A stretch of 64,000 bases of DNA from Saccharopolyspora_D taberi (GTDB lineage Bacteria > Actinomycetota > Actinomycetes > Mycobacteriales > Pseudonocardiaceae), in assembly GCF_039534165.1 (NCBI RefSeq), contig NZ_BAAAUX010000011.1, positions 558,001-622,000 of the forward strand. Reading direction: 5' to 3'. Position 1 is the stretch's first letter. Every line of letters starts with the position of its first letter. Below are positions 7,297-15,364 of the stretch, piece after piece. Both the position numbers and the translations under genes were made by a program. The notes below the pieces were generated by a model that made no database searches, was not told the origin of the DNA, and saw only the letters and a program-made list of their open reading frames with translations.

Positions 7297-9762
7297 TCAG
7301 GCGACGTCGGCGTCGCGTCGTACCGTTCCCGCAGCCCCGTCGATTGTGATCAACTCTCCTGTTCGGATCGTCTCGGTGGCGTCGCGAACGCAGATGACGG
7401 CCGGTATGCCGTACTCGCGGGCGACGGTCGGGCCGTGGGCCATCGGCGCACCGGTCTCGGTCACCAGTCCGCCCGCTGTCATGAACAGCGGTGTCCAGCC
7501 GGGATCGGTGGTCGCCGCGACGAGGATCTCGCCGGGTTCCAGATAGGCACCGGCGGGATCGTGGATCACGCGCGCCCGCCCTGTCGCGCGGCCCGGTGCG
7601 GCCGGCATCCCGACCAGCGTCCCGTCCTCGGCGGTGACCGGTGGTGCCAGGGCTTCCGGGATCGTGCCGTCGGAAAGCAGCACACCGGGAACGTTGCGCC
7701 GCTTCGTCTCCCGCGCATAGGACGCGCGCCGCGAGGCGACCAGCTCCCGGAGATCCTCTCCCCCAGCAACCGCCTCCGCCTCCCGGAGATCGAGGAACAC
7801 GATGTCCTCGGCACGATCCAGGAGTCCGCGTCCGGCCAGCTCCGCTCCGGCCAGCAGGATCTGCCTGCGCATCTCGGCGAGCGAGTACAGCCAGATGAAC
7901 TTGGGCAGTTCCCGCAGCCCTGCGAGGGCACGAGCTCGGCGCATGAGGAACCCGGCGAGGCGGGCCCGGACCGGGCGGCTGCGACGCGCCCGCGCGATCA
8001 GCTCGTCGATGGTCGCCTCGGCTCTCTCCGCCGCCTGCTCGAACTTCCGGTCCGGGGCCTGCTCGGGGTCGGTGACCCGCAGGTAGTTGGCGATCGTGGC
8101 GAACACCAGCGTGGGGTCCTCGGCCCAGCGCGGCACACCGATGTCGACTTCGGCGGCGGCGCGGTGCCCGTAGGTCGCCAGGAACGCACCCAGGCCGATG
8201 TCGGGCAGCGTCCCCTGCCGGTACCGCGCCGCCAGTTCATCCGGTGCGGTGTTCAGCAGCAGCTCGCGGTGCGGGCCCACCGCCGAAGCCAGCCGCCACA
8301 GGGCCAGATCCATCTCGGTGGTGACGTTGTGCGGCATTCCGCTGAGCACCGAGGCGATCTCGCCGTCGGTGGCAATGCCTTTGAGCAGCACGGTCGGCGC
8401 CCGGCTGGCGAGCATGCCCGCCCACAGCGCGGGCAGCGCCTTCAGCATGGCCCCGCTCATGACCGGAGATTGCAGCTCCGCACTCCAGCGCAGCCGCTCG
8501 GCCGCAGAAGTCACTCCGGCCGGCGTCGCGGCCAAGCGTTCGCTCTCCGCTGCCAGGACGAACATCTTCTCCCCCGCCCGGGACGGGCGGGCCAGCGCCC
8601 ACACCAACCCGGCGACGGATCCGGGGACCACCCGCGCCAGCACTGCGACCACCGAACGCACCCGGAACGGAAGGCCCGGCTGGGCCGCGAAGCGCGGATC
8701 CTCCAGGACCCGCTCGACCGCGGCCGACACCCGGTAGCCATAGACCTTCATCGCCTCCGGCAACCGCTTGCGAAGCAGCCTGCTGCGCACAAGATCGGTG
8801 AAGTCGATGTACATCCGGCCACCGACATCGACGATCCTCTTGAGCCCGTCGGCCGGATCGACCTTGACGCCATAGGATTCCAAGGCGATCGCCGTGGCCA
8901 CTTTCATCGCCGACATCCCCATCGGGGTGAACGGTCGGAGCATGCCCTGCATGTGGCCGACTTCCATCAGCACCCGCGGCTGCGGAAGACCGGTGTCCGG
9001 CGGCTGCGGGAAGAGCGTGGTGACCGGGCGCGATTGCAGCAGCCACAGCACGCCCTCGGCGTCGATGGCCCACTCCACGTCTTGAGGCGAACCGAAATGC
9101 TTCTGCACCCGCTGACCCGCCGCGCGCAACGCGTCGAGGCGTGGCCGGTCGAGGCAACCGTGCGGGGCGACCGAAGTGCGCTCGCCCAGCACGTAGTGGT
9201 CGACCGCCGCGCTGCCATCGACCACGGCCGTGCCGAGCCCGGCAACGGCGTCGACCACCGTCTCGGTGCGCGTGCCGGTGATCGGGTTCGCGGTGAACAT
9301 CACCCCTGCCGCCACCGGGTCGATCATGCGTTGCACGACGACCGCCATGCTGGCGGCGTCGTGATCGATATCGTTGGCTTCCCGGTAAGCGATGGCGCGC
9401 TCCGAGCGCAGCGACTCCCAGCACTTGCCAACCGCCTCGATCAGCTCCGCCGCACTGGACACGTTGAGGTACGTGTCCTGCTGTCCGGCAAAGCTGGCCC
9501 CGGGCAGATCTTCCGCGGTGGCACTGGAACGCACCGCCACCCGACCATTGGCACCACCGCACAGCCTGCGGTAGGCGTCGACGAGTTCGGCTTCGGGAAC
9601 GGTTCCGGCCCGGGAGACTTCCGTGGTCAGGCAGAAGCCATCCGGCACCCGTTCGCCCGCCCTGATCAGCTCACCGAGCCCGGCGGCCTTGCCGCCCACC
9701 AGATCGACCTTCGTCGCATCGACCTCGGACAAAGCGATCACCAAACGCCCACCCATCGACAT
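7297..9762 (-). CDS. PEP-dependent phosphotransferase, rifampin phosphotransferase/PEP-synthase-like
   Basis: An 821-residue cytosolic enzyme. The ATG at 9762 follows GAAGGGG, giving the N-terminus MSMGGRLVIALSEVDATKVDLVGGKAAGLGELI, a PEP/pyruvate-binding ATP-grasp start. GASFAGQQDTYLNV, the VAAGVMFTANPITG loop and VEWAIDAEGVLWLLQSRPVTTL belong to the ATP-grasp half (residues ~1-310). The middle ~400 residues are the variable acceptor-binding region. The C-terminal swivel domain (ETGAPMAHGPTVAREYGIPA) carries the phospho-acceptor His in MAHGPT. The domain order ATP-grasp, acceptor region, His domain matches rifampin phosphotransferases, which inactivate rifamycins, but many actinomycete homologues have unknown acceptors. 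I see no canonical rifamycin-associated element upstream, so resistance is only a possibility. Confidence 0.75.
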   Translation of the reverse strand: MSMGGRLVIALSEVDATKVDLVGGKAAGLGELIRAGERVPDGFCLTTEVSRAGTVPEAELVDAYRRLCGGANGRVAVRSSATAEDLPGASFAGQQDTYLNVSSAAELIEAVGKCWESLRSERAIAYREANDIDHDAASMAVVVQRMIDPVAAGVMFTANPITGTRTETVVDAVAGLGTAVVDGSAAVDHYVLGERTSVAPHGCLDRPRLDALRAAGQRVQKHFGSPQDVEWAIDAEGVLWLLQSRPVTTLFPQPPDTGLPQPRVLMEVGHMQGMLRPFTPMGMSAMKVATAIALESYGVKVDPADGLKRIVDVGGRMYIDFTDLVRSRLLRKRLPEAMKVYGYRVSAAVERVLEDPRFAAQPGLPFRVRSVVAVLARVVPGSVAGLVWALARPSRAGEKMFVLAAESERLAATPAGVTSAAERLRWSAELQSPVMSGAMLKALPALWAGMLASRAPTVLLKGIATDGEIASVLSGMPHNVTTEMDLALWRLASAVGPHRELLLNTAPDELAARYRQGTLPDIGLGAFLATYGHRAAAEVDIGVPRWAEDPTLVFATIANYLRVTDPEQAPDRKFEQAAERAEATIDELIARARRSRPVRARLAGFLMRRARALAGLRELPKFIWLYSLAEMRRQILLAGAELAGRGLLDRAEDIVFLDLREAEAVAGGEDLRELVASRRASYARETKRRNVPGVLLSDGTIPEALAPPVTAEDGTLVGMPAAPGRATGRARVIHDPAGAYLEPGEILVAATTDPGWTPLFMTAGGLVTETGAPMAHGPTVAREYGIPAVICVRDATETIRTGELITIDGAAGTVRRDADVA

Positions 9763-9820
9763 GACAGACCCCTTCGGAGCTGGGTTGTTCCGCCACGCCG
9801 ACCAGGCTTCCCGGCACACC

Positions 9821-9839
9821 ACCGGCCCTACAGGCCGGT
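9821..9839. promoter_or_regulatory. Inverted repeat upstream of the phosphotransferase gene
   Basis: Perfect 7-bp arms ACCGGCC/GGCCGGT around CTACA, 59 bp upstream of the start codon. It could be an operator. Neither its sequence nor its spacing resembles the rifamycin-associated element as I know it. Confidence 0.35.
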
Positions 9840-10067
9840 CAGGAAACCATAGCCCACCTTCAGAGTTCTCAGAAGACGTTCGTCGAAGGGCGCCGTCACC
9901 GTGACGCCGCGAAGACCTTCACCCTGACCACCGCACGCGGGCTACTGAGCGGGGCCGCGTTGATCATCGCCGGGCTCGCAGGCTTCGGCCTTCCCCTTCC
10001 AGCTCAGTTCCTCGTGTTCGCCAATTCGTCCAATGCAGACCCGGTCACCGGCACCATCGACGGCGGA

Positions 10068-11030
10068 TCACCGCCGCAGGGCGGCGGCGAACAGCGGTGC
10101 GGCGTGCTCGACGGCGTAGCCGATGCCGAGCGTGGAGCCGGACGAGAACGCCATGGCCAGGGTGTGGTCGTCGAGGACCACCAGTCGGCCGTCGCGGGCC
10201 GAGGGGATCTGGTTGAGCAGCGGGTCCTCGCGCAGCCGCTGGGCGTCGGCGCTGATCGGGAAGGCGACGGTGAGGTCGGCGTCGAGCAGGCTCAGCCGCT
10301 CGGGCGAGACGTCGACGTAGAAGTTGCCGTTGGCCAGCGCGTCGATCTCGGGTTTGTTGCGCATGCCCAGGTCGGTCATAAACCCCACGCGGGGATCGCC
10401 GGTGAGGTAGGCGCCCCACTTGCTTCCGTAGTAGGCGGCCACCGCCACCGTCCGGTCCGCCAGTTCGGGGTGGGCGCGGGTCGCGTCCCGGAACCGGCGG
10501 TCCAGTTCCGCGATGCGGTCCGCGCCCTGCTCGGGCCTGCCGAGCGCCTGGGACACCAGCCGCATCTGCTCGCGCCACCCGGTGCCGTAGGCGACGGTGC
10601 CGGGTGGCGGGCCGACGGTCGGGGCGATCTTGGACAGGATCTCGTTCTGCCCCGGTGATCCGGAGGACCGGGTGTTCAGGATCAGGTCCGGCTTGAGCGC
10701 GGCGATGGTCTCGTAGTTGGGTTCCGACGTGCCGAGCTGGACCGGCGGCCGGGTGTAGCGGCCCGCGGCCCACGGCCCCACGCCCTCGCCACCGAAGCCC
10801 TGCCAGTCGCTGGCTCCGACCGGCTCCACCCCGAGCGCGAGCGCGGTCTCGGCGTCGGACCAGCCGAGCGCGACCACCCGCTGCGGCCTCGCGGGCACGG
10901 TCACCCGGCCGAACATGGTCTCCACGGAAGGCCCGTCCGCCCCGGTGGGCCCGCCGGGGCTCGCGCACGAGGTGACCAGCAGGAGCAGGCCGAGGACCGC
11001 CGCCGCGAAGCCGCCTTGCCGAGTCGTCAA
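10068..11030 (-). CDS. Iron-siderophore ABC transporter substrate-binding lipoprotein
   Basis: A 320-residue lipoprotein with a hydrophobic signal ending in the lipobox LVTSC (Cys ~26). The rest is a FecB/FhuD-type periplasmic-binding fold: RVVALGWSDAETALALGVEPVG, YETIAALKPDLIL, a long connecting helix, and a C-terminal SSGSTLGIGYAVEHAAP. The start is TTG at 11030; an excellent AGGAGGT seven bases upstream supports this unusual codon. An iron-box-like palindrome stands 33 bp upstream, so repression by an IdeR/DmdR-type regulator is likely. The permease and ATPase partners are not in the neighbourhood; the gene is an orphan receptor in this window. Confidence 0.9.
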   Translation of the reverse strand: MTTRQGGFAAAVLGLLLLVTSCASPGGPTGADGPSVETMFGRVTVPARPQRVVALGWSDAETALALGVEPVGASDWQGFGGEGVGPWAAGRYTRPPVQLGTSEPNYETIAALKPDLILNTRSSGSPGQNEILSKIAPTVGPPPGTVAYGTGWREQMRLVSQALGRPEQGADRIAELDRRFRDATRAHPELADRTVAVAAYYGSKWGAYLTGDPRVGFMTDLGMRNKPEIDALANGNFYVDVSPERLSLLDADLTVAFPISADAQRLREDPLLNQIPSARDGRLVVLDDHTLAMAFSSGSTLGIGYAVEHAAPLFAAALRR

Positions 11031-11062
11031 CGCAGGACCTCCTGGGCGGACGTTTTGTGTGC

Positions 11063-11076
11063 TTAGCCTAAGCTAA
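11063..11076. promoter_or_regulatory. Iron-box-like operator (DtxR/IdeR family)
   Basis: TTAGCCTAAGCTAA, an interrupted palindrome with TTAGC/GCTAA arms inside TGCTTAGCCTAAGCTAACC. It resembles the actinomycete iron box (TTAGGTTAGSCTAACCTAA) and lies just upstream of the siderophore lipoprotein gene. Confidence 0.75.
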
Positions 11077-11285
11077 CCACGTGGAGGTTGGACGGGAACG
11101 AGCCCCTCCCCTGGGTTGTTGATCAAGGGCAGGTCCGTAAGGCGCCAGGTCTGGATGGTGGCCGCGACCTCCCGGGGTGGCATCGAACGGATCAGCTCGG
11201 AGCAGGTCAGGCTCACCAGAGCCCCGCTCGATCGCACATCGCTTCGACTGCGCCGTCAGGCGAGCGCGCGGTCACCGTGATGGCG

Positions 11286-11513
11286 CTATTCGCGCGGTGT
11301 GCTTGTCTGTTCGCGCGAGAAGGCGTTGTGGCGGTAGTCGCTGGGCGAAAGTCCATACGCCGCGCGGAAGATTCGGCTGAAGTGAGCCGGGTCGGTGAAT
11401 CCCCAGCGGGCCGCGATCGCGTGTACGGGCCGCTGGCGCAGGTGCGGGTTGGTCAGGTCACGCCGACAGCGTTCCAGGCGGCGTTGCCGAATCCAGCAAC
11501 GCACTCCCTCCAA
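11286..11513 (-). pseudogene. AraC-family regulator, C-terminal DNA-binding relic
   Basis: About 75 residues of the AraC HTH domain remain: RRLERCRRDLTNP, then IAARWGFTDPAHFSRIFRAA and YGLSPSDYR. This is the second half of the AraC double HTH at the extreme C-terminus of the parent protein. An in-frame TAG stands directly upstream and no N-terminal sensor domain is present, so the gene is truncated. Between 11100 and 11285 the minus strand keeps another short coding-like stretch (SMPPREVAATIQTWRLTDLP) that I cannot place. Confidence 0.7.
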
Positions 11514-11551
11514 CTCCTACGGCCCCGCGATCAGCTGGGATGTAAGACCGG

Positions 11552-11788
11552 TCAGTCTCCGCCACCTCCGGAGTCTCCGCCGCCGGAGTCGCTGCTGCTG
11601 CCGCTCCATCCGCCATCGATGGTCAAGGCATTCCACGTGATGTCGTTTTCCGCGCCGGACGAGCGCCTCTTCTTCCTGCGAGGTCGCCGAATATCGCGCA
11701 GGTCACGCTTTAGGAGCCACACCAGCCAGAACGGAAGGCTGACAACGACGATCAGCCACAACACCAGAAGTAATCCGCCCACATCCAT
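11552..11788 (-). CDS. Small single-pass membrane protein with Gly/Ser-rich tail
   Basis: A 78-residue protein starting at the ATG at 11788 with GGGGG five bases upstream. Residues 4-25 form one transmembrane helix (LLLVLWLIVVVSLPFWLVWLL). A basic stop-transfer stretch RDLRDIRRPRRKKRR follows, then a Gly/Ser/Asp-rich tail ending SGGGDSGGGGD. This is a common style of uncharacterised actinomycete membrane peptide. No function can be assigned. Confidence 0.5.
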   Translation of the reverse strand: MDVGGLLLVLWLIVVVSLPFWLVWLLKRDLRDIRRPRRKKRRSSGAENDITWNALTIDGGWSGSSSDSGGGDSGGGGD

Positions 11789-12028
11789 CGATCCCCCAAC
11801 GCAAGCCCCGATCGACATTGGCACGCACGAACCACCACGACAAGCCGCCGGACGGAACAACCTGCGGAGACCAGGCACAGCGGACCAGCGCCGGGCGATC
11901 GTCGAGGCGGCGCGCCGGGTTTCGCGAAGCACCCAGGCGCTGTCCCGCCTGGCCGCTCAGCACGAGGAGATCACCCAGTCACGGGCCGCCACTACTGTCC
12001 TCACCCCGCAATCGCCCGCGCCGCCCGG

Positions 12029-12931
12029 TCATCGCCCGGCGAACAGCTGGCGGGCGAACGCGGTGGTGTCGGACAGCGCGGCCTCCGGGGTACCGAGGTG
12101 GCCGGTGGGATAGGTCCGGTAGGTGTGGGGTTGCCCGTTCGCGGCGAGGTCTTCGACCAGCTTGTCCGTCAGGGCCGGCAGCGAAGTCGTGTCGTTCTCG
12201 CCCTGGGCGATGAACAACGGCCGGTGGTAGCCGGTGGTCGGTATCGAGTAGATCGCGTCCCACGCCTGGCGGAACGGCTCGCCGAGCTGTTTGGTGAACA
12301 TCTCGCCGAGTTCGATGTTGTTCATCCGCGTTGCCATGTCGTCGTAGCAGAGTTCGGCGGCGTCGGCGACCACGGACCGGCCGAGCGGGGTGAGATAGGA
12401 CTGCAGGTCGAAGTCCGGTCGCGACGCCTGCAACCCGGCGAGGATGTAGGCGACGTAGGTCTTCATCTCCGCGCCCAGGACGGGCGGGAACGAGGGTCCG
12501 ATCACCGAGACCAGTCCGGCGAGATTGGCCGGCGCCCCGTGCGCCACCGCGCCGCGGAAGTCCAGTTCCGGCGCGTACTCCGTGGCCAGGTTCGCGGTGA
12601 ACAACGCGGCGTGCCCGCCTTGGGACTGGCCGGCGACGAACCAGCGCTTCGACAACGCCGGAACAACAGCCCGGGCGGCACGGACCATGTCGGTCACGCC
12701 GTGGCCCGCGACCCGCCGGCGGGGCCTGGCCCGAGGGCACGTACACCGCACCGCTGACCGGCGTGGGCGCCCCACCCGCACCGGTGGACCAATAGTCGAT
12801 CAGCTGCGCCGCACCGGTACCCGGCGGCCACTGCTCCGCCGCCGCACGGACGCTGCGGCCGAGGGAACCAGCGACACCGCGGTCAGCAATGCGACCACCA
12901 CGGCGAGCACGTACCGATACGAACTACGCAT
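12029..12931 (-). pseudogene. Secretory lipase (LIP/alpha-beta hydrolase), broken by a frameshift and an internal deletion
   Basis: Three pieces of one gene are visible. From the ATG at 12931 comes a signal peptide (YRYVLAVVVALLTAVSLVP). In another frame follows EQWPPGTGAAQLIDYWS and TPVSGAVYVPSGQAPPAG, the conserved start of mature secretory lipases. In a third frame from ~12714 to 12029 follows AGHGVTDMVRAARAVVPAL, the nucleophile elbow GQSQGGHAA, the NLATEYAPELDFRGAVA segment, IAQGENDTT with the acid and a late TGHLGTPEAA with the catalytic His. The stretch that normally joins the second and third pieces (roughly 50-70 residues containing the oxyanion region) is missing. Expression of an active lipase is unlikely. 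No TM or partner genes. Confidence 0.75.
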
Positions 12932-13076
12932 GAGCGCCCTCCCATTCCCCTGACGGCGTGGGGCACTACAAATCGATGTTGACCAACCATTTCCGGGACA
13001 CCACCCATCTCGCCACGGAAAACGCCAGCGAGAATGCGCCTCCGGATTATTGACAGGTGGTGCCGTTGCGAATGTT

Positions 13077-14219
13077 TCATGGCCGGACAAGCGCTTCGGT
13101 GACGATCCTGGCGGTTTTCGCCGGGCTGGCGGACGGACTGTTCAGGCTTGCGGGGCCGAGCCGGACGACGACGGTGTCGGAGCCGGGGTCGACCTGGACG
13201 ATCTGGCCGCCGAGGCCGAGGGCCCAGTACATGTCCTGCGGAGCCGATGGGACGAGTTGGGTGTGCGGAGCCTGGGCGCTTTCCTCGCGGGTCATGGGAT
13301 TCTGCACGGTGGCCACTGGGCCGAGCCGGTTGAGCCACCAGAGGTACCCGTACGCGGCGCTGATGTCCTGCGACGGCTTTCCAGTGGCGTCGACGACCCA
13401 TTGCTCGGGCACGGGCTGGGTGCCGTCCCAGTGCCCGTTGCGCAGGAAGAGGTAGCCGAACCGGGCCATGTCCTGGCAGGTCGACTGCAGGCCCATGAAC
13501 GTGTTGGTGTTGCCTGCCTGGTCCCGGGTCATCTCCGAGTGCCTCATGCCCAGCGGTTCGAGGAGCTTTTTCCGGGCGTAGTCGATCGGTTTGTCCCCGG
13601 TGGCTTTCTGGAGCACGGCGTCGAGGGTCTGGATGGCGGTGTTGTTGTAGGCCCAGAACTGGCCGGGAGCGACATCCTGGGGCTGGGAGACGGCGAACGC
13701 GGTCCGGTCCTGTGCGGCGAAGACCGCCACGGCGTCGTCGAAGGCACTCCTCCAGTGCCTGCCGGAGTCGTTGCTCAGCAGATCCTTGACCGTGACCTCG
13801 GCCGACGGGGTTCCGGCCCAGGCGGGAACGTATTTCGACGCCTTGTCCTCGATGCCGAGCCTGTGCTCGGCCTCGGCGATGCCGACCAGGGTGCTCGTCA
13901 CCGACTTGGTCGCCGACCAGACTTCCTGGGCGGATTCCGGACCGGTGCCGTTCCAATACCAGTCGGCGACCAGCCGCCCGTGCCGGACGACCGCAAGGCA
14001 GTTCGACTTGTCCGCCTTCAATTCCTCGGCGATCCGGGCCAGCTTCGCCGGATCGAACCCGGCCGCGACGGGATCGCCGCGTTCCCATTCCGCACCCGGA
14101 TACGGGTCATCGCCCACCGGTCCGGCGAAGGCGGAACCGCTCGACGCGACAGCCGCACTGGCTGTCATCACCACGGCGGCGAGTACGGACGCAACCCTAC
14201 GACGAGCGGAAAAAGGCAC
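13077..14219 (-). CDS. Secreted class C beta-lactamase-like serine hydrolase
   Basis: A 380-residue protein with a Sec signal peptide (residues 1-32, ending SGSAFAGP). The GTG start at 14219 has GGAGGG seven bases upstream. The beta-lactamase/transpeptidase-like fold shows the nucleophile tetrad S102-A-T-K105 and the Tyr motif Y191-N-N193; near the end GLGGQIVQV occupies the KTG-strand position. Members of this family are esterases, D-aminopeptidases or PBP-like hydrolases more often than true beta-lactamases. It is transcribed divergently from the IclR gene. Secretion and active-site integrity are clear; substrate is not. Confidence 0.9.
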   Translation of the reverse strand: MPFSARRRVASVLAAVVMTASAAVASSGSAFAGPVGDDPYPGAEWERGDPVAAGFDPAKLARIAEELKADKSNCLAVVRHGRLVADWYWNGTGPESAQEVWSATKSVTSTLVGIAEAEHRLGIEDKASKYVPAWAGTPSAEVTVKDLLSNDSGRHWRSAFDDAVAVFAAQDRTAFAVSQPQDVAPGQFWAYNNTAIQTLDAVLQKATGDKPIDYARKKLLEPLGMRHSEMTRDQAGNTNTFMGLQSTCQDMARFGYLFLRNGHWDGTQPVPEQWVVDATGKPSQDISAAYGYLWWLNRLGPVATVQNPMTREESAQAPHTQLVPSAPQDMYWALGLGGQIVQVDPGSDTVVVRLGPASLNSPSASPAKTARIVTEALVRP

Positions 14220-14433
14220 AACTGTCCCTCCGGTCCGGTCAAATCCGAGAATTCAGGAAAAAGGGTGGGCTCGCCCGGAAATCCGTGTCAACACCACAAG
14301 CGGAAACCGTCCACCCGAGGAATCAATTTGTCATCGTCGTGAGCGCGCGGAGTTCCCGGATCTGACAGCGGATGAGGAGGGCGATCCGGACGTACGCTCC
14401 ACACACGCGGAGGCCCTGTCGTACCTTCAGGAC

Positions 14434-15246
14434 ATGGCTGCTGCCCGAGACAAGTCCGCGCCGAACGCCGCCGAGGCGCACAACGGCGGGAGGCAGGCTC
14501 CGCTGCTGGTCCTGAGCAAGATCGCGGAAATCCTCAACGCGTTCACCCTCGCCCGGCCGTCGATGACCCTGCGCGAGATCCAGCAGCGGACCGGACTTCC
14601 CACGTCCACCGTGCAGCGCCTGGTCACGAACATGGTCGCCCACGGGTTCCTCGACCGCGCCGAGGACAAGATCCGGATCGGAGCCAGGATGGCCTACTGG
14701 GCGGGCGCCGCGGCCAAGGACATCGATGTGCTCGAAGTCGTCAACCCCGCGCTGAAGAACCTCCGCGATGCCACCGGCGAGACCGCGTGCCTCTTCCGGG
14801 TGGAAGGCACCCAGCGGGTGTGCATCGCCGTCGCCGAGACCCACCACGCCCTGCGCCGGGCGATGTCGGTCGGCAAAATCGCACCGCTCACCGTCGGCTC
14901 CGCCGGGCGCGTGCTGCTGGCGTGGAACCCCGACCTGGCCAAGCGGGTTCTGGAGGCGGAGCTTCCGCAGCTGACCGACAGCACCGTCACCGACCCCGAC
15001 GAACTGCGACGGCTGATCAAGGACACCAGGTCCGAGGGCTACGCCATCACCGTCGGCGAGCGAATCGACGGCGCTTCCGGGCTCGCGGCACCCGTGTTCG
15101 ACTCCGCGGGCGACCTGATCGGGGCGCTCATGATCCACGGGCCGACCCTGCGCATGCCCTACGAGAAATGCGTCGAATGGGTCGACCTGCTGGTCGAGCA
15201 CGCCGAGGAGATCACCCGCGCCGTCGGTGGCCGCTACCCGTCCTGA
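14434..15246 (+). CDS. IclR family transcriptional regulator
   Basis: A 270-residue regulator. Residues ~28-85 form a winged HTH (LSKIAEILNAFTLARPSMTLREIQ..TGLPTSTVQRLVTNMVAHGFL). Residues ~95-265 form the IclR ligand-binding GAF-like domain (VNPALKNLRDATGETACLF, TVGSAGRVLLAWNP, a late EGYAITVGERIDGASGLAAPVFD). The start is the ATG at 14434; the frame is open far upstream but into the divergent hydrolase. It directly precedes and shares direction with the GntP/CoA-transferase operon, whose promoter carries a 7-bp inverted repeat. Control of that operon is therefore likely. Confidence 0.92.
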   Translation: MAAARDKSAPNAAEAHNGGRQAPLLVLSKIAEILNAFTLARPSMTLREIQQRTGLPTSTVQRLVTNMVAHGFLDRAEDKIRIGARMAYWAGAAAKDIDVLEVVNPALKNLRDATGETACLFRVEGTQRVCIAVAETHHALRRAMSVGKIAPLTVGSAGRVLLAWNPDLAKRVLEAELPQLTDSTVTDPDELRRLIKDTRSEGYAITVGERIDGASGLAAPVFDSAGDLIGALMIHGPTLRMPYEKCVEWVDLLVEHAEEITRAVGGRYPS

Positions 15247-15263
15247 GTCTGTCCGTCCAAGCG

Positions 15264-15301
15264 TTGACTCGCATTGTGGGCTCATGTTCATAATATGAGC
15301 C
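15264..15301 (+). promoter_or_regulatory. Promoter with overlapping inverted-repeat operator of the GntP operon
   Basis: TTGACT at 15264-15269 and CATAAT at 15289-15294 (19-bp spacing) make a plausible promoter about 70 bp before the permease start. A perfect inverted repeat GGCTCAT-N9-ATGAGCC (15279-15301) straddles the -10 element. It is well placed to be the IclR-type operator. Confidence 0.6.
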
Positions 15302-15364
15302 ACCGATCCACCTGCTCAGTCCGCGCAGGGGGGTGCAACGACGCACCGACGAACGGACGCGCTC

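Noticed and set aside
7282..9852. An 856-residue open frame on the plus strand opposite the phosphotransferase gene.
   Set aside because: Composition (His/Arg/Gly/Gln-rich) is typical of an antisense shadow; all enzyme motifs are on the minus strand.
9900..10067. A short membrane-peptide-like plus-strand frame (TTARGLLSGAALIIAGLAGF...).
   Set aside because: No start with a ribosome-binding site, and the frame continues antisense into the siderophore lipoprotein gene. At most it is a remnant.
9763..10067. A rifamycin-associated element upstream of the phosphotransferase gene.
   Set aside because: The only inverted repeat there (ACCGGCC-CTACA-GGCCGGT) does not match the 19-bp element as I know it.
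13771..14433. A 221-residue N-terminal extension of the IclR regulator.
   Set aside because: It runs antisense through the serine hydrolase gene. IclR proteins are ~250-270 residues, which matches the ATG at 14434.
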